Positions 32,977 through 41,297 of a stretch of 64,000 bases of DNA are shown one piece after another. The DNA comes from TMP-86 sp039807285. Its GTDB lineage: Bacteria > Pseudomonadota > Gammaproteobacteria > Steroidobacterales > Steroidobacteraceae. The notes under the pieces are model-generated. The model searched no databases, was not told the origin of the DNA, and saw nothing but the letters and a program-made list of their open reading frames with translations. The DNA lies in NCBI GenBank assembly GCA_044226785.1, contig JBGAGK010000025.1, positions 4,066 to 68,065 of the forward strand. Direction: 5' to 3'. Every line of letters begins with the position of its first letter. Position 1 is the stretch's first letter. Position numbers and translations under genes: made by a program.

Positions 32977-35214
32977 ATGCGTCTTCCATCTAAGCAGTGT
33001 GCGTTGGCGCACGGCGTCATGGCGTTACTGCTGGCGCCTGCGTGCGGCTTCGCCGCAACCGCCGGCGGGGGCGAAACCGCCGCCCTCGAGGAAATCGTGG
33101 TCACGGCGCAGAAGAAGACCGAGGACCTGCAAAAGGCCTCCGTGGCGGTCGATGTCGTCGGCAGCGAGCAGCTTGCGAACTCCGGCGTGAAGAACGTGGT
33201 CGATCTGCAGGACATCGTGCCCACCGTGCGCTTCATCGCCGCCGACCAGATGACGGTGCAGATCCGCGGCCTAGGCACGATCAACGACAATCCGGGCGTC
33301 TCCTCCTCCGTGGGCTATGCGCAGGACGGGGTGTATCTGACCCATCCGCCCGCGGTGACGCCGGTGTTGATCGACCTGCAGCGCGTCGAAGTGCTGCTCG
33401 GACCGCAGGGTACGCTGTACGGCCGCAATACCAATGGCGGTGTGATCAACTTCATCAGCCGCGACCCGACCACCGACAAGGTGTCCGGTTTCATCAAGGT
33501 CGGCGCCGGCAATTATTCCGCGTTCAGTTCGGAAGGTGCGCTGAACCTGCCGCTCGGTTCGGCCTGGGCGTTGCGCGTCAGCGCCGGCTCGGAGAAACAC
33601 GACGGCTATGCCGACGACGGCACCAACGATGTCAAATCCTGGGCCGCGCGGGCGAAGCTCCTGTATGCGCCGAGCGCGGATTTCTCGGCGAAGCTGACCG
33701 TGGAAGGCGGCAAGCGCGATTCCATCGGCCAGGGTTATAACGGCATGTGCCCGCCGGGCAATGTGGATCCGTTCTGCGCCGGCGTACCGTGGCGTCCCTA
33801 CAGCGGCTTTTCGCCGGCACCCGCGGGCATGTACAACAACGGTTCGGTGTATGGCGCCACGCTCGATCTGAACGCGAATCTCGGTTGGAGCAACTTGACC
33901 TCGATCACCGCTTACCGCGGGTATGACTTCTACGCCACCACCTCGCCGGCCTCGAACGCAACGACGGGCGAACCGAACTTCCTCTACACGCATCCCGACC
34001 ATAGCCGTTCCTTCACCCAGGAAATACGCCTGGCCAGCAAGCCCGAGACGCGGCTGTCCTGGGTGGCCGGGTTGTTTTACTCGCACGAGTCCGAACCGAC
34101 GTATGTGCGTTTCGACTACTTCAACACCATCCTGCAGAACCCGGCCATCGTGAATCCGCCGGCGCCGCCGAACTTCTACGAACAGCTCTCGGTGCCGACG
34201 CAGACGGATCGCTCGATCGCGGCCTTCGGCGATGTGACCGTGCCGGTCACGGACCGCTTCCGTGTACGCGCCGGTTTACGCTACACCAATGAGCACAAGA
34301 ACGCCGACGGCACCATCGACTCAGGCGCCACCGGCATCTTCACCTTGCCAACGCAATACAACTCGGCCTCGGACAGCTACTCCAAGCTGACCTGGAAAGC
34401 TGGTCTGGATTTCGATGTCACCGAGCGAAGCCTGCTGTACGCGACGGTCAGCACCGGCTTCAAGTCGGGCGGCCTCAACAACCTGCCCGCCGATATCGGT
34501 CTGACCACCTACCAGCCGGAAAAGATCACCGCCTACGAGTTGGGGTCCAAGAACCGCTTCCTGGACGATCGGCTGCAGGTCAACCTTTCGCTGTTCCGCT
34601 ACGACTACAAGAACTACCAGACGTTCGAGTTCTACCAGCCGACCAGCGGTCCGCATGCCGGCGCGACGCTGTTCCCGACGGTCAACTCGCAGACCGCGAC
34701 CTTCCAAGGCGGCGAGCTGGCAGCGGAATTCGCGTTGACCGCGGATGACCGTCTGGGCGTGTCGGTGAACTATCTGCACAACAAGTTCGACAAGTTCGTG
34801 ATCGATCTGCCGTTCGTCTCAGTGATCGACTTGTCGGGCACCGATGTGCCGTTGTCGCCGAAGGTGGCCGCATCGCTATCGTACCAGCACATATTCAGGC
34901 TAGGCAATGCCGGCGATCTGACAGCGGGGGCGGACGCGCACTACTCGGATTCCTACTATGCCACCGGCAACCAGGGCGGCGCGGCGGGCAATGCCCTGTA
35001 CACGCAGCCCTCGTACACGAAGATCAACGCGAACCTGGCGTGGCACTCCGCCAGCGGCGGTTGGACGGTGTCGGCATTCGTGCGCAATCTGACCAACAAG
35101 AAGACCATCAACACCGTCGCCGGCGGTTACCCGGTGATCGAGAACTTCCTGCTGGTGAATGCGATGATCGATCCGCCGCGCACCTGGGGCGCGGCGGTAC
35201 AAAAGGACTTCTGA
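32977..35214 (+). CDS. TonB-dependent outer-membrane receptor
   Basis: A 745-residue receptor. A signal peptide (VMALLLAPACGFAATA) is followed by a TonB-box-like LEEIVVTAQK, the plug domain (VKNVVDLQDIVPTVRFIAADQMTVQIRGLGT, LLGPQGTLYGRNTNGGVINFIS) and a 22-strand-type barrel ending in aromatic Phe. It imports a scarce or bulky ligand across the outer membrane. Its place in the aromatic block suggests uptake of an aromatic or lignin fragment rather than iron; that is inference. GGAGGGG precedes the ATG at 32977; the ORF upstream to 32917 is not needed. Confidence 0.92.
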   Translation: MRLPSKQCALAHGVMALLLAPACGFAATAGGGETAALEEIVVTAQKKTEDLQKASVAVDVVGSEQLANSGVKNVVDLQDIVPTVRFIAADQMTVQIRGLGTINDNPGVSSSVGYAQDGVYLTHPPAVTPVLIDLQRVEVLLGPQGTLYGRNTNGGVINFISRDPTTDKVSGFIKVGAGNYSAFSSEGALNLPLGSAWALRVSAGSEKHDGYADDGTNDVKSWAARAKLLYAPSADFSAKLTVEGGKRDSIGQGYNGMCPPGNVDPFCAGVPWRPYSGFSPAPAGMYNNGSVYGATLDLNANLGWSNLTSITAYRGYDFYATTSPASNATTGEPNFLYTHPDHSRSFTQEIRLASKPETRLSWVAGLFYSHESEPTYVRFDYFNTILQNPAIVNPPAPPNFYEQLSVPTQTDRSIAAFGDVTVPVTDRFRVRAGLRYTNEHKNADGTIDSGATGIFTLPTQYNSASDSYSKLTWKAGLDFDVTERSLLYATVSTGFKSGGLNNLPADIGLTTYQPEKITAYELGSKNRFLDDRLQVNLSLFRYDYKNYQTFEFYQPTSGPHAGATLFPTVNSQTATFQGGELAAEFALTADDRLGVSVNYLHNKFDKFVIDLPFVSVIDLSGTDVPLSPKVAASLSYQHIFRLGNAGDLTAGADAHYSDSYYATGNQGGAAGNALYTQPSYTKINANLAWHSASGGWTVSAFVRNLTNKKTINTVAGGYPVIENFLLVNAMIDPPRTWGAAVQKDF

Positions 35215-35240
35215 GCCTTCGCGGAAGCTTCCGGCGCCGT

Positions 35241-36182
35241 TCAGGTGCCGGAAGCTCCGGCAGCCTTCGCCGCCAAGTCGCGCAGCACCTCGATGCGCTC
35301 CATGCAGAAGGTGCGAAAGTCCTTCGGCTTGCGCCCCGTGAGGCGTTCGACGTCGTCGCTGAGCACGGCAAAGCGGCCGTTCCGCGTCTCGCGTTCGTAC
35401 GAGATCATGTCGTCGCTGCACCACTCGAAGCCGCCGACGTTGAATTCCTTGACGGCGGTGCGGGGAATGCCGACCGAGTCCAGGAATTCGTACATCTTCT
35501 CCTCGCTCAACTGAATGACCTGCACCGGGCGGCCGCTGAGCTCTGCGGTCAGCGCGGCCATCTGCGGGAACGACCACAGTTCGGGGCCGACGATGTTGTA
35601 AGTCTTGTTGGCATGGCCCGCGGAACTCAGCACCGCCACCGCGGAGTCGACACAGTCCACCCGGTCCACCAGGTTGACCTTGCCATCGCCCGCGCACATG
35701 TGCCATTTGCCGGTGGCGATGGCCGCGGGCATGGCGGCATTGAAAATCGAGTCCGCGTACATGCCGTCGCGCAGGATGGTGTAGTCGAGGCCGCTGGCCT
35801 TGAGCAGCTTTTCCGTGCCGTGATGATCGATGCACACCAGCGCCGTGTTGCCGGCATCCGAACCGAAATAGGAGGTGTAGACGATGTGTCGGACGCCGGC
35901 CTGCTTGGCCGCCGCGATCGCATCGCCGTGCTGCTTGATGCGGTGTCCCACCTTGTGACCGCTGATCAGCAGCATCTGTTCGGCGCCGCGCGCGGCCGGC
36001 AGCAGCGATTCGGGATGATCGAAATCGCCGAAGCGCACCTCGCAACCGAGCTTGGCCAGCGCCGCCAGCTTTTCCGGCTTGCGCGTCATCAGGATCAGGT
36101 CTTTGGGATGCATGCGTTTGAGCAGGCGTTCGACCGTCATGCCGCCGAAGTTGCCCGACGCGCCCGTGATCAGTGTTTTCAT
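35241..36182 (-). CDS. NmrA/NAD(P)-binding atypical SDR
   Basis: A 313-residue Rossmann protein of the NmrA/quinone-oxidoreductase-2-like group: MKTLITGASGNFGGMTVERLL, MTRKPEKLAAL, VYTSYFGSDAG, and a Val-Asp-Cys-Val-Asp region typical of this group. It lacks the classical YxxxK. Members act as NADP-sensing regulators or NAD(P)H:quinone reductases. AAGGAG lies just upstream of the ATG. It is convergent with the TonB receptor and divergent from the SnoaL-like gene. Confidence 0.82.
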   Translation of the reverse strand: MKTLITGASGNFGGMTVERLLKRMHPKDLILMTRKPEKLAALAKLGCEVRFGDFDHPESLLPAARGAEQMLLISGHKVGHRIKQHGDAIAAAKQAGVRHIVYTSYFGSDAGNTALVCIDHHGTEKLLKASGLDYTILRDGMYADSIFNAAMPAAIATGKWHMCAGDGKVNLVDRVDCVDSAVAVLSSAGHANKTYNIVGPELWSFPQMAALTAELSGRPVQVIQLSEEKMYEFLDSVGIPRTAVKEFNVGGFEWCSDDMISYERETRNGRFAVLSDDVERLTGRKPKDFRTFCMERIEVLRDLAAKAAGASGT

Positions 36183-36231
36183 GAATCTGTCTCCTTAGGC
36201 GTATCGTGACCCAATTGTGAGATGCGCGCGT

Positions 36232-36248
36232 CCTATCGAACCGGTAGG
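36232..36248. promoter_or_regulatory. CCTA-N9-TAGG motif
   Basis: cctatcgaaccggtagg: the 17-bp motif with arms CCTA and TAGG, the same length as at 32877, in the gap between the NmrA-like gene and the SnoaL-like gene. A cctatcc half-site follows at 36280. Confidence 0.4.
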
Positions 36249-36293
36249 GGCGCGCCGGGTACGCAGCGGCCGGGCTTGGCCTATCCTATACCC

Positions 36294-36740
36294 ATGAATG
36301 CCGCACTGACCGCCAGCGAAAGGCTGGAAATCGAACAGGCCTGCACGCGCCTGGCCTACATCTACGTTCGCGCCCTGGACAGCCACGACGCCGACACGGC
36401 CGCCGATTGCTTCGCCCTGCATGGCTCGATGACGCGACCGATGCAACCCGAGCAGGTCATCGAGGGGCGGGAGGCAATACGCGCTTCTCTGAAATCGCGC
36501 CCGAGAAGCCTGCTCACGCGCCACCTGGCCGGCAATGTCGTCATCGACGTGGAGTCACGCGATGCCGCCGGCGGCATCACCACGCTGGTGATGATCGGCT
36601 GCACCCCGCCGGAGGGTGAATTGCCGCCGCATGCTTCCAACGGGCCGCTTTACTTCGGCGAGTTTCGCGACCGCTTCGTGCGCGAGTCGGGGGAATGGAA
36701 ATTCCTGGAACGCCGCGGTTCGATCGCCATCAAGTACTAG
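36294..36740 (+). CDS. SnoaL-like/NTF2-fold protein
   Basis: A 148-residue single-domain NTF2-like protein: ASERLEIEQACTRLAYIYVRALDSHDADTAADCFALHGSM, then GREAIRASL and a C-terminal YFGEFRDRFVRESGEWKFLERRGSI. The family includes hydroxylating-dioxygenase small-subunit relatives, dehydratases and isomerases. The start at 36294 removes an unlikely Arg/Gly-rich extension. It is divergent from the NmrA-like gene and followed by another NTF2-fold gene 112 bp on. Confidence 0.82.
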   Translation: MNAALTASERLEIEQACTRLAYIYVRALDSHDADTAADCFALHGSMTRPMQPEQVIEGREAIRASLKSRPRSLLTRHLAGNVVIDVESRDAAGGITTLVMIGCTPPEGELPPHASNGPLYFGEFRDRFVRESGEWKFLERRGSIAIKY

Positions 36741-36774
36741 GACGAATTGCGGCGGATGTGCCGCGCTTCGCCGC

Positions 36775-36821
36775 CCTATCTTTGTCGATAGGAACTCGTC
36801 GCGTCGAAGCGGCCGTATGCT
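36775..36821 (+). promoter_or_regulatory. Candidate activator site and -10 upstream of the exported NTF2-fold gene
   Basis: cctatctttgtcgatagg (36775-36792, 6-bp arms) is followed after 23 bases by TATGCT (36816-36821) in CCGTATGCT. Position and sequence closely repeat the site in front of the TonB receptor gene. Confidence 0.45.
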
Positions 36822-36852
36822 CGACCGGTCGAAACGGTGGAGAGTTGCTTCG

Positions 36853-37380
36853 ATGTCTCGAAAACGTGGGCCGATATCCGATTCGTTTCAAGGATCGTTC
36901 TCCGGGATCGGCGGATGGACCTTGTCGCTGCTGCTGCTGTTCGCCGGTTCGAGCCTTGGCGCCATGCCCGCCGTCGCGACGCCCACCCATGGAAACGCGG
37001 CGCCCAAGAACGCCGCGGAAAAGAACGTACTGGCGTTCCTGGATACGGCCTTCAACCAGAAGCGTGTCGAGGAGGCTTTTGGTAAATACGTGGGCTCCTA
37101 TTACCGGCAGCACAATCCGACCGTCGCCGATGGCAAGGCGGCCATCATCGAGGCGTTGCACAAATGGCTGCCGGCCACGCCCGAGCTGCACTATGACTTC
37201 AAGAACATCTGGTCCGATGGCGATCGCGTGATCGTGCACTCGCTTGTGACGACCAGCCCTCAGGATCGCGGCATGGCCGTCGTGGACATTTTCCGGCTGG
37301 AGCATGGCAAGGTCGTGGAGCATTGGGATGTGGCCCAGGCCGTGCCGGAAAAGGCGCTCAACGACAACACCATGTTTTGA
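36853..37380 (+). CDS. Exported SnoaL-like/NTF2-fold protein
   Basis: A 175-residue protein with a hydrophobic leader (GGWTLSLLLLFAGSSLGAMPAVA) and a SnoaL-like domain: NVLAFLDTAFNQKRVEEAFGKYVGSYYRQHNPTVADGKAAI and VVDIFRLEHGKVVEHWDVAQAVP. The C-terminal HWDV...NDN-MF block is shared with the cytoplasmic paralog at 39916. GGTGGAG precedes the ATG at 36853. It heads a set with the GMC oxidoreductase, the metallo-hydrolase and the paralog. Role unknown. Confidence 0.82.
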   Translation: MSRKRGPISDSFQGSFSGIGGWTLSLLLLFAGSSLGAMPAVATPTHGNAAPKNAAEKNVLAFLDTAFNQKRVEEAFGKYVGSYYRQHNPTVADGKAAIIEALHKWLPATPELHYDFKNIWSDGDRVIVHSLVTTSPQDRGMAVVDIFRLEHGKVVEHWDVAQAVPEKALNDNTMF

Positions 37381-37411
37381 GAGCCGGGCGCAAATTCCAA
37401 GAGTATCGGAT

Positions 37412-39013
37412 ATGCAGGCCGAAGAATTCGACTACGTGATCGCCGGCGGCGGAACGGCTGGTTGCATCCTGGCCGCGCGCCTGAGCGAGGACTCCACTGT
37501 TCGGGTGCTACTGCTGGAAGCGGGCGGACGTCCGGATACCTTGTGGATTCGCATGCCGGCCGGCATGGGGCGTCTGTTCGTGAATCCCACCTACAACTGG
37601 GGGTACACGACACACGCCGGGGAAATCTACGGCCGGCGCGAGCTTTACCTGCCGCAGGGCAAGGTTCTGGGCGGTTCCAGCGCGATCAACGGCATGGCCT
37701 TCGTGCGCGGTCATGCGCAGGATTACGACCGCTGGCGCGCGCTGGGCGCGGAAGGATGGGACTGGAACTCGGTGCTGCCGTATTTCCTGCGACTCGAGCA
37801 ACGATTGGGCGCGCCCGCGGAACTGCGAGGAACGAAAGGGCCGCTGGGCATCTCGGACCCAGCGTACCGTCATCCGTCCTCGGCCGCCTTCATCGAGGCG
37901 GCGGTGGCCGCAGGTGTGCCGCGCAATCCCGATTACAACGGCGTGTCGCAGGAGGGAGTTTCATACCTGCAATACAGCATCCGCGGCGGCAAGCGCGACA
38001 CGGCGTTCGACGCTTGGCTCGCGCCCGTTCTCGGCCGCCCCAATCTGACGGTGAGGACCGGCGCCCACGCGCATCGCGTGCTGCTCGAGAGCGGCCGTGC
38101 GACGGGCATCCGTTATGCACACGGCGGCCAATTGCAGGACGCCAGGGCGGCGCGTGAGGTGATCGTGTCGGGCGGCGCCATCGGCACGCCGCGGATTCTG
38201 CTGCACTCCGGTATCGGGCCGGCAGCGGATCTTGCGCGCGCGGGAGTGCCGGTCCTGGTCGATTCGCCCGGCGTGGGACAGAACCTCATCGATCATCCGT
38301 ACCTTCAACCCACCTATACGACGCACGAAGCGCGACAGTCGCTGAACCGGCATTTGCGCGGATGGCGCGTGTTCGCGCATGGCGCCGGCTGGCTGTTGGC
38401 CGGTCGCGGGCCGCTGACCATCGGCGCCTCGCAGGCTGCCGCCTTTGTGCGTTTGGCAGGCGAGGATCGTCCCGGCCTGCAGATCAACTTCCGGCCGATC
38501 AGCTTTCAGTACGACGCGAGCGGGCGCATGAGCCCTGATCCGGTCGGGCGTCTGACGGCGGCGGTGTGCGTGCTGCGGCCCCGTTCGCGCGGCAAGGTCA
38601 GCATCGGCTCCGCCGATCCAATGGCTGCGCCGAATATTCATGCCGCCTATCTCGAACATCCGGCGGACGTGGAGGCGATGGTGGAGGGTATCGGTTGGAT
38701 GCGCCGCATCTTCGGGCAGGAGCCGCTGCGCTCCATCGTGTCGCAGGAGGACGTTCCCGGTCCCGGCGTGCATTCGCCCGAGCAATTGCGCGAGTTCGCG
38801 CGCAATTCGTCACGCACCATGTGTCACCCCGTAGGGACCTGCCGCATGGGATCGGATGAACAATCGGTGGTGGATGCGCGGCTGCGGGTGCGGGGTGTCG
38901 ACGCGCTACGGGTGGTGGATGCCTCCGTCATGCCTGACATCGTTTCCGGAAACACGGCGGCGGCAACTTACATGATCGGCGAACGGGGCGCGGACCTGAT
39001 CCGCGCGGGATGA
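37412..39013 (+). CDS. GMC family FAD-dependent oxidoreductase
   Basis: A 533-residue choline-dehydrogenase-like enzyme: FAD loop DYVIAGGGTAGCILAARLSE, the GMC signature around LPQGKVLGGSSAINGMAFVRG, the second signature GAIGTPRILLHSGIGP, and the catalytic His region CHPVGTCRMGSD with the C-terminal NTAAATYMIGERGADL. It oxidises a primary or benzylic alcohol; the acceptor is not known. It lies 31 bp after the exported NTF2-fold gene and 15 bp before the metallo-hydrolase, so the four genes likely share a transcript. Confidence 0.92.
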   Translation: MQAEEFDYVIAGGGTAGCILAARLSEDSTVRVLLLEAGGRPDTLWIRMPAGMGRLFVNPTYNWGYTTHAGEIYGRRELYLPQGKVLGGSSAINGMAFVRGHAQDYDRWRALGAEGWDWNSVLPYFLRLEQRLGAPAELRGTKGPLGISDPAYRHPSSAAFIEAAVAAGVPRNPDYNGVSQEGVSYLQYSIRGGKRDTAFDAWLAPVLGRPNLTVRTGAHAHRVLLESGRATGIRYAHGGQLQDARAAREVIVSGGAIGTPRILLHSGIGPAADLARAGVPVLVDSPGVGQNLIDHPYLQPTYTTHEARQSLNRHLRGWRVFAHGAGWLLAGRGPLTIGASQAAAFVRLAGEDRPGLQINFRPISFQYDASGRMSPDPVGRLTAAVCVLRPRSRGKVSIGSADPMAAPNIHAAYLEHPADVEAMVEGIGWMRRIFGQEPLRSIVSQEDVPGPGVHSPEQLREFARNSSRTMCHPVGTCRMGSDEQSVVDARLRVRGVDALRVVDASVMPDIVSGNTAAATYMIGERGADLIRAG

Positions 39014-39028
39014 AGGAGAAACAAAAGC

Positions 39029-39919
39029 ATGGCGCGCGAGCATATTGGCCGCTGGAAAATCGGCGATGTCGAGGTGGTGCGGATCGTCGAGATTTTCGAG
39101 GCGACCGGCGTCAACCCGATACTGTTTCAGGATTGCGGCCATGAGCGGGTGCTCCGCCATCCCTGGCTGGTGCCGAATTACGCGACACCGGAAGGCGCGT
39201 TGAAGATGAACTTCCAGGCGTTCGCATTGCGCGCCGGCGAGCGCCGTATCATGGTCGACACCTGCATCGGCAACGATAAACATCGGCAGGCGGCGATTTT
39301 TCATCATTTGCAGACCACGTTCCTGGATGACCTGGCATACGCCGGCTTTCCGGCCGATTCGATCGACACCGTGCTGTGCACGCACCTGCACATGGATCAT
39401 GTGGGCTGGAACACCCGGCTGGCGGACGGCAGGTGGATGCCGACTTTTCCGAATGCCCGCTACCTGTTCAACCGCAAGGAATGGGACTTCATTCATGGCC
39501 TCGTAGGCAGGGAAGGGGCCGAAGTCGACCATTTGCCCGATTCATTGCAGCCGGTCTACGAGGCGGGACTCATCGATTTCGTCGGCACCGATCATCAGGT
39601 GACGCCGGAGGTCAGACTGGAGCCCACGCCCGGTCATACGCCCGGGCACGTGAGCGTGCGCATCGAATCGGCGGGAAAGCGCGCGGTCATCACCGGTGAC
39701 ATCATGCATCACCCGGTGCAGTGCGCGGAACCGGAGCTGAAGACGAACTTCTGCAACGATCATGAACAGGCCATTCGCACGCGCCGAGAATTTCTGCAGC
39801 GCTATCAGAATCGCGGAGCGTATGTGATTGGGTCGCATTTCTGCCATCCGACCGGCGGCTGGATCGTGAGCGACGGCGATGCGTGGAGATTCGAGGGCGA
39901 GCAGCAACCGGGTTCATGA
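39029..39919 (+). CDS. MBL-fold metallo-hydrolase (lactonase/esterase-like)
   Basis: A 296-residue metallo-beta-lactamase-fold hydrolase. The di-zinc motif is THLHMDH (His119, His121, Asp123, His124); further likely ligands are in TPGHTPGH and the GDIMHHPVQ strand. It resembles AHL-lactonase/aryl-lactonase-type members that open lactones or esters. It overlaps the next NTF2-fold gene by 4 bp. A broken copy of its first 45 codons lies at 40974-41105. Confidence 0.9.
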   Translation: MAREHIGRWKIGDVEVVRIVEIFEATGVNPILFQDCGHERVLRHPWLVPNYATPEGALKMNFQAFALRAGERRIMVDTCIGNDKHRQAAIFHHLQTTFLDDLAYAGFPADSIDTVLCTHLHMDHVGWNTRLADGRWMPTFPNARYLFNRKEWDFIHGLVGREGAEVDHLPDSLQPVYEAGLIDFVGTDHQVTPEVRLEPTPGHTPGHVSVRIESAGKRAVITGDIMHHPVQCAEPELKTNFCNDHEQAIRTRREFLQRYQNRGAYVIGSHFCHPTGGWIVSDGDAWRFEGEQQPGS

Positions 39920-40320
39920 TCAAGAATCCGAATCGAAGCAGCCAGCGGGCAAAGCGCAACAAGCGTTTGGTGATGGACGTGTATGAGCATGTCCTGAAGC
40001 CGCTCGATGCCGGTCAAGTCGACAGATATTTCAGAGCCGACTACATACAGCACAGTCCGATGGCCAAGACGGGTGCAGAAGGGCTGAAGCAATTTCTGGC
40101 GTGGGCGAAAAGCGTGTCGCCGCTGGCCGAGCATCGCCTCAAACGGGTGCTCGCCGATGGAGACTTCGTGGTCGCTCATGTGCACGTCATCATCCGGCCC
40201 GGCGACCCCGGCAATGCGGTGGTCGATATATTCCGTATCCAGGACGGGCTGATCGCTGAACATTGGGACGTTACCCAGCAGGTTCCGTCTCGCATGCAAA
40301 ACGACAACGGGATGTTTTAG
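39916..40320 (+). CDS. SnoaL-like/NTF2-fold protein
   Basis: A 134-residue cytoplasmic NTF2-fold protein: LVMDVYEHVLKPLDAGQVDRYFRADYIQHSPMAKTG and VVDIFRIQDGLIAEHWDVTQQVP. It is a paralog of the exported protein at 36853 but has no leader. The ATG at 39916 overlaps the metallo-hydrolase stop (ATGA). The toxin-antitoxin cassette copy 2 begins only 4 bp after its stop. Confidence 0.84.
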   Translation: MIKNPNRSSQRAKRNKRLVMDVYEHVLKPLDAGQVDRYFRADYIQHSPMAKTGAEGLKQFLAWAKSVSPLAEHRLKRVLADGDFVVAHVHVIIRPGDPGNAVVDIFRIQDGLIAEHWDVTQQVPSRMQNDNGMF

Positions 40321-40324
40321 CCGT

Positions 40325-40645
40325 TTAATCGGATTCGAACCCAAGGGCAAACGTAGTCGCCGCCTCGGCCTGCTTCATTCGCATCGAAGATAACCGGGTG
40401 ATGCGGTCGCCGATGTTTCTCTTCGGTATCGTTTGCAGATTGTCAAAGTTTACCGCGCATGTGGTGGACAATCCGTCTTCCTCGGTCAGCACGACTTCCG
40501 TAGGGATACTGCGTATCGTTGATGTGAGGGGCGCCACAGTTATCGAATTGAGAACCGGTATGGCCGAGTCGCGTGTAAGGATCAGAACCGGTCTCTTTTT
40601 ATCAGGCGCGGTGAACGTGTACCAGCAGATGTCGCCGCGATTCAC
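40325..40645 (-). CDS. MazF/PemK-type endoribonuclease toxin, copy 2
   Basis: A 106-residue toxin nearly identical to the one at 8820-9140; changes are conservative or few (Val to Ile in the SVTVAPL strand, Pro to Ser before the TTCAVNF strand, Phe to Ser next to the last residue). All family motifs (RGDICWYTF, KRPVLIL, NFDNLQTIPKR) are kept, so both copies should be active. It overlaps its antitoxin by 4 bp. Confidence 0.92.
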   Translation of the reverse strand: MNRGDICWYTFTAPDKKRPVLILTRDSAIPVLNSITVAPLTSTIRSIPTEVVLTEEDGLSTTCAVNFDNLQTIPKRNIGDRITRLSSMRMKQAEAATTFALGFESD

Positions 40646-40875
40646 GGTGCGCCCCAGTCTTGCTCGCCAAGCCAGATATCAAACTCGCCTGGTTTGACCG
40701 GCTTGCGCGCATAGCCTTCCGTATGGCGTGCTTCTTCCTCACGAATTCGAACCCGTCGGATCTCAGCTTCAAGCGCGTTACGGATGAACGCCGAGCGAGT
40801 GGTATTTCGGGCCCGGCTCATTTTGTCGACGAGCTTGAGCAGGCGCTCGTCGATCGTCATTTGGATGGTTTTCAT
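40642..40875 (-). CDS. Ribbon-helix-helix antitoxin of the MazF module, copy 2
   Basis: A 77-residue antitoxin that differs from copy 1 at about two residues (Asp to Asn in the second helix, Ala to Thr in the linker). The RHH DNA-binding unit and the charged toxin-binding tail are intact. The ATG at 40875 is the equivalent of the copy 1 start; a longer frame begins at 40890 inside the operator spacing. Confidence 0.9.
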   Translation of the reverse strand: MKTIQMTIDERLLKLVDKMSRARNTTRSAFIRNALEAEIRRVRIREEEARHTEGYARKPVKPGEFDIWLGEQDWGAP

Positions 40876-40888
40876 TGATGTGGTGAGC

Positions 40889-40910
40889 AATGTGGATGAA
40901 TATCCACATT
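40889..40910. promoter_or_regulatory. Operator of toxin-antitoxin copy 2
   Basis: Arms aatgtggat (40889-40897) and atccacatt (40902-40910) with 4 bases between, at the same position as the copy 1 operator. The outer two bases of each arm are no longer fully paired, but the core is conserved. Confidence 0.78.
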
Positions 40911-40973
40911 ATATACCACATAAGGTTCGGCACGAAATCGTCTGTCATCGGATCGACTCTGCGGCATTTTAAA

Positions 40974-41105
40974 CATCGCGAGCACGTTGGTCGCTGGAAG
41001 ATCGGCGACGTTGAGGTGGTGCGGATCGTGGAAATTTTCGAGGCGACCGGCGTCAACCCGATACTGTTTCAGAACCGCAGGCACGAGCGGGTGTTCCGTC
41101 ACGCA
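40974..41105 (+). pseudogene. Truncated copy of the MBL-fold hydrolase gene (5' fragment)
   Basis: The frame reads REHVGRWKIGDVEVVRIVEI and on to NPILFQ and HERVFRH, matching residues 3 to about 44 of the intact metallo-hydrolase at 39029 with silent and a few coding changes. After about 41105 similarity stops and no zinc motif follows. The true start codon is replaced. The 384-bp gap 40914-41297 otherwise holds only a terminator-like hairpin. Confidence 0.82.
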
Positions 41106-41225
41106 GATCCATGCGCGGCAGTGCGACCAGTCGCGATTGCGTCCTGGACGTGCGGATACTTAAATGCTTCGCCAGGAAGCCGATCTGTTCAGGTAGGACT
41201 TCCTGGTCCTCCGCATGACTAATTA

Positions 41226-41255
41226 CGGGCACGACGGTCTTCGCCGTCGTGCCCG
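41226..41255. terminator. Strong hairpin downstream of the AAA ATPase gene
   Basis: A perfect 12-bp stem (41226-41237 with 41244-41255) closed by a 6-base tcttcg loop, 43 bp past the stop of the minus-strand AAA gene. A T-rich run (cttctgctttt) follows on the plus strand; the minus side has only a weak T-run, so efficiency and direction are uncertain. Confidence 0.6.
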
Positions 41256-41297
41256 CTTCTGCTTTTCGTCAATGCAGATGCTGCAGTTCTCCGGCCT

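Larger units (their letters stand above)
40325..40913. repeat. Dispersed 589-bp repeat, copy 2 (toxin-antitoxin cassette)
   Basis: Gap-free match to 8820-9408 on the same strand. It starts at the toxin stop codon and ends just past the operator. It lies directly between the NTF2-fold gene stop and a truncated metallo-hydrolase copy. Confidence 0.85.
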
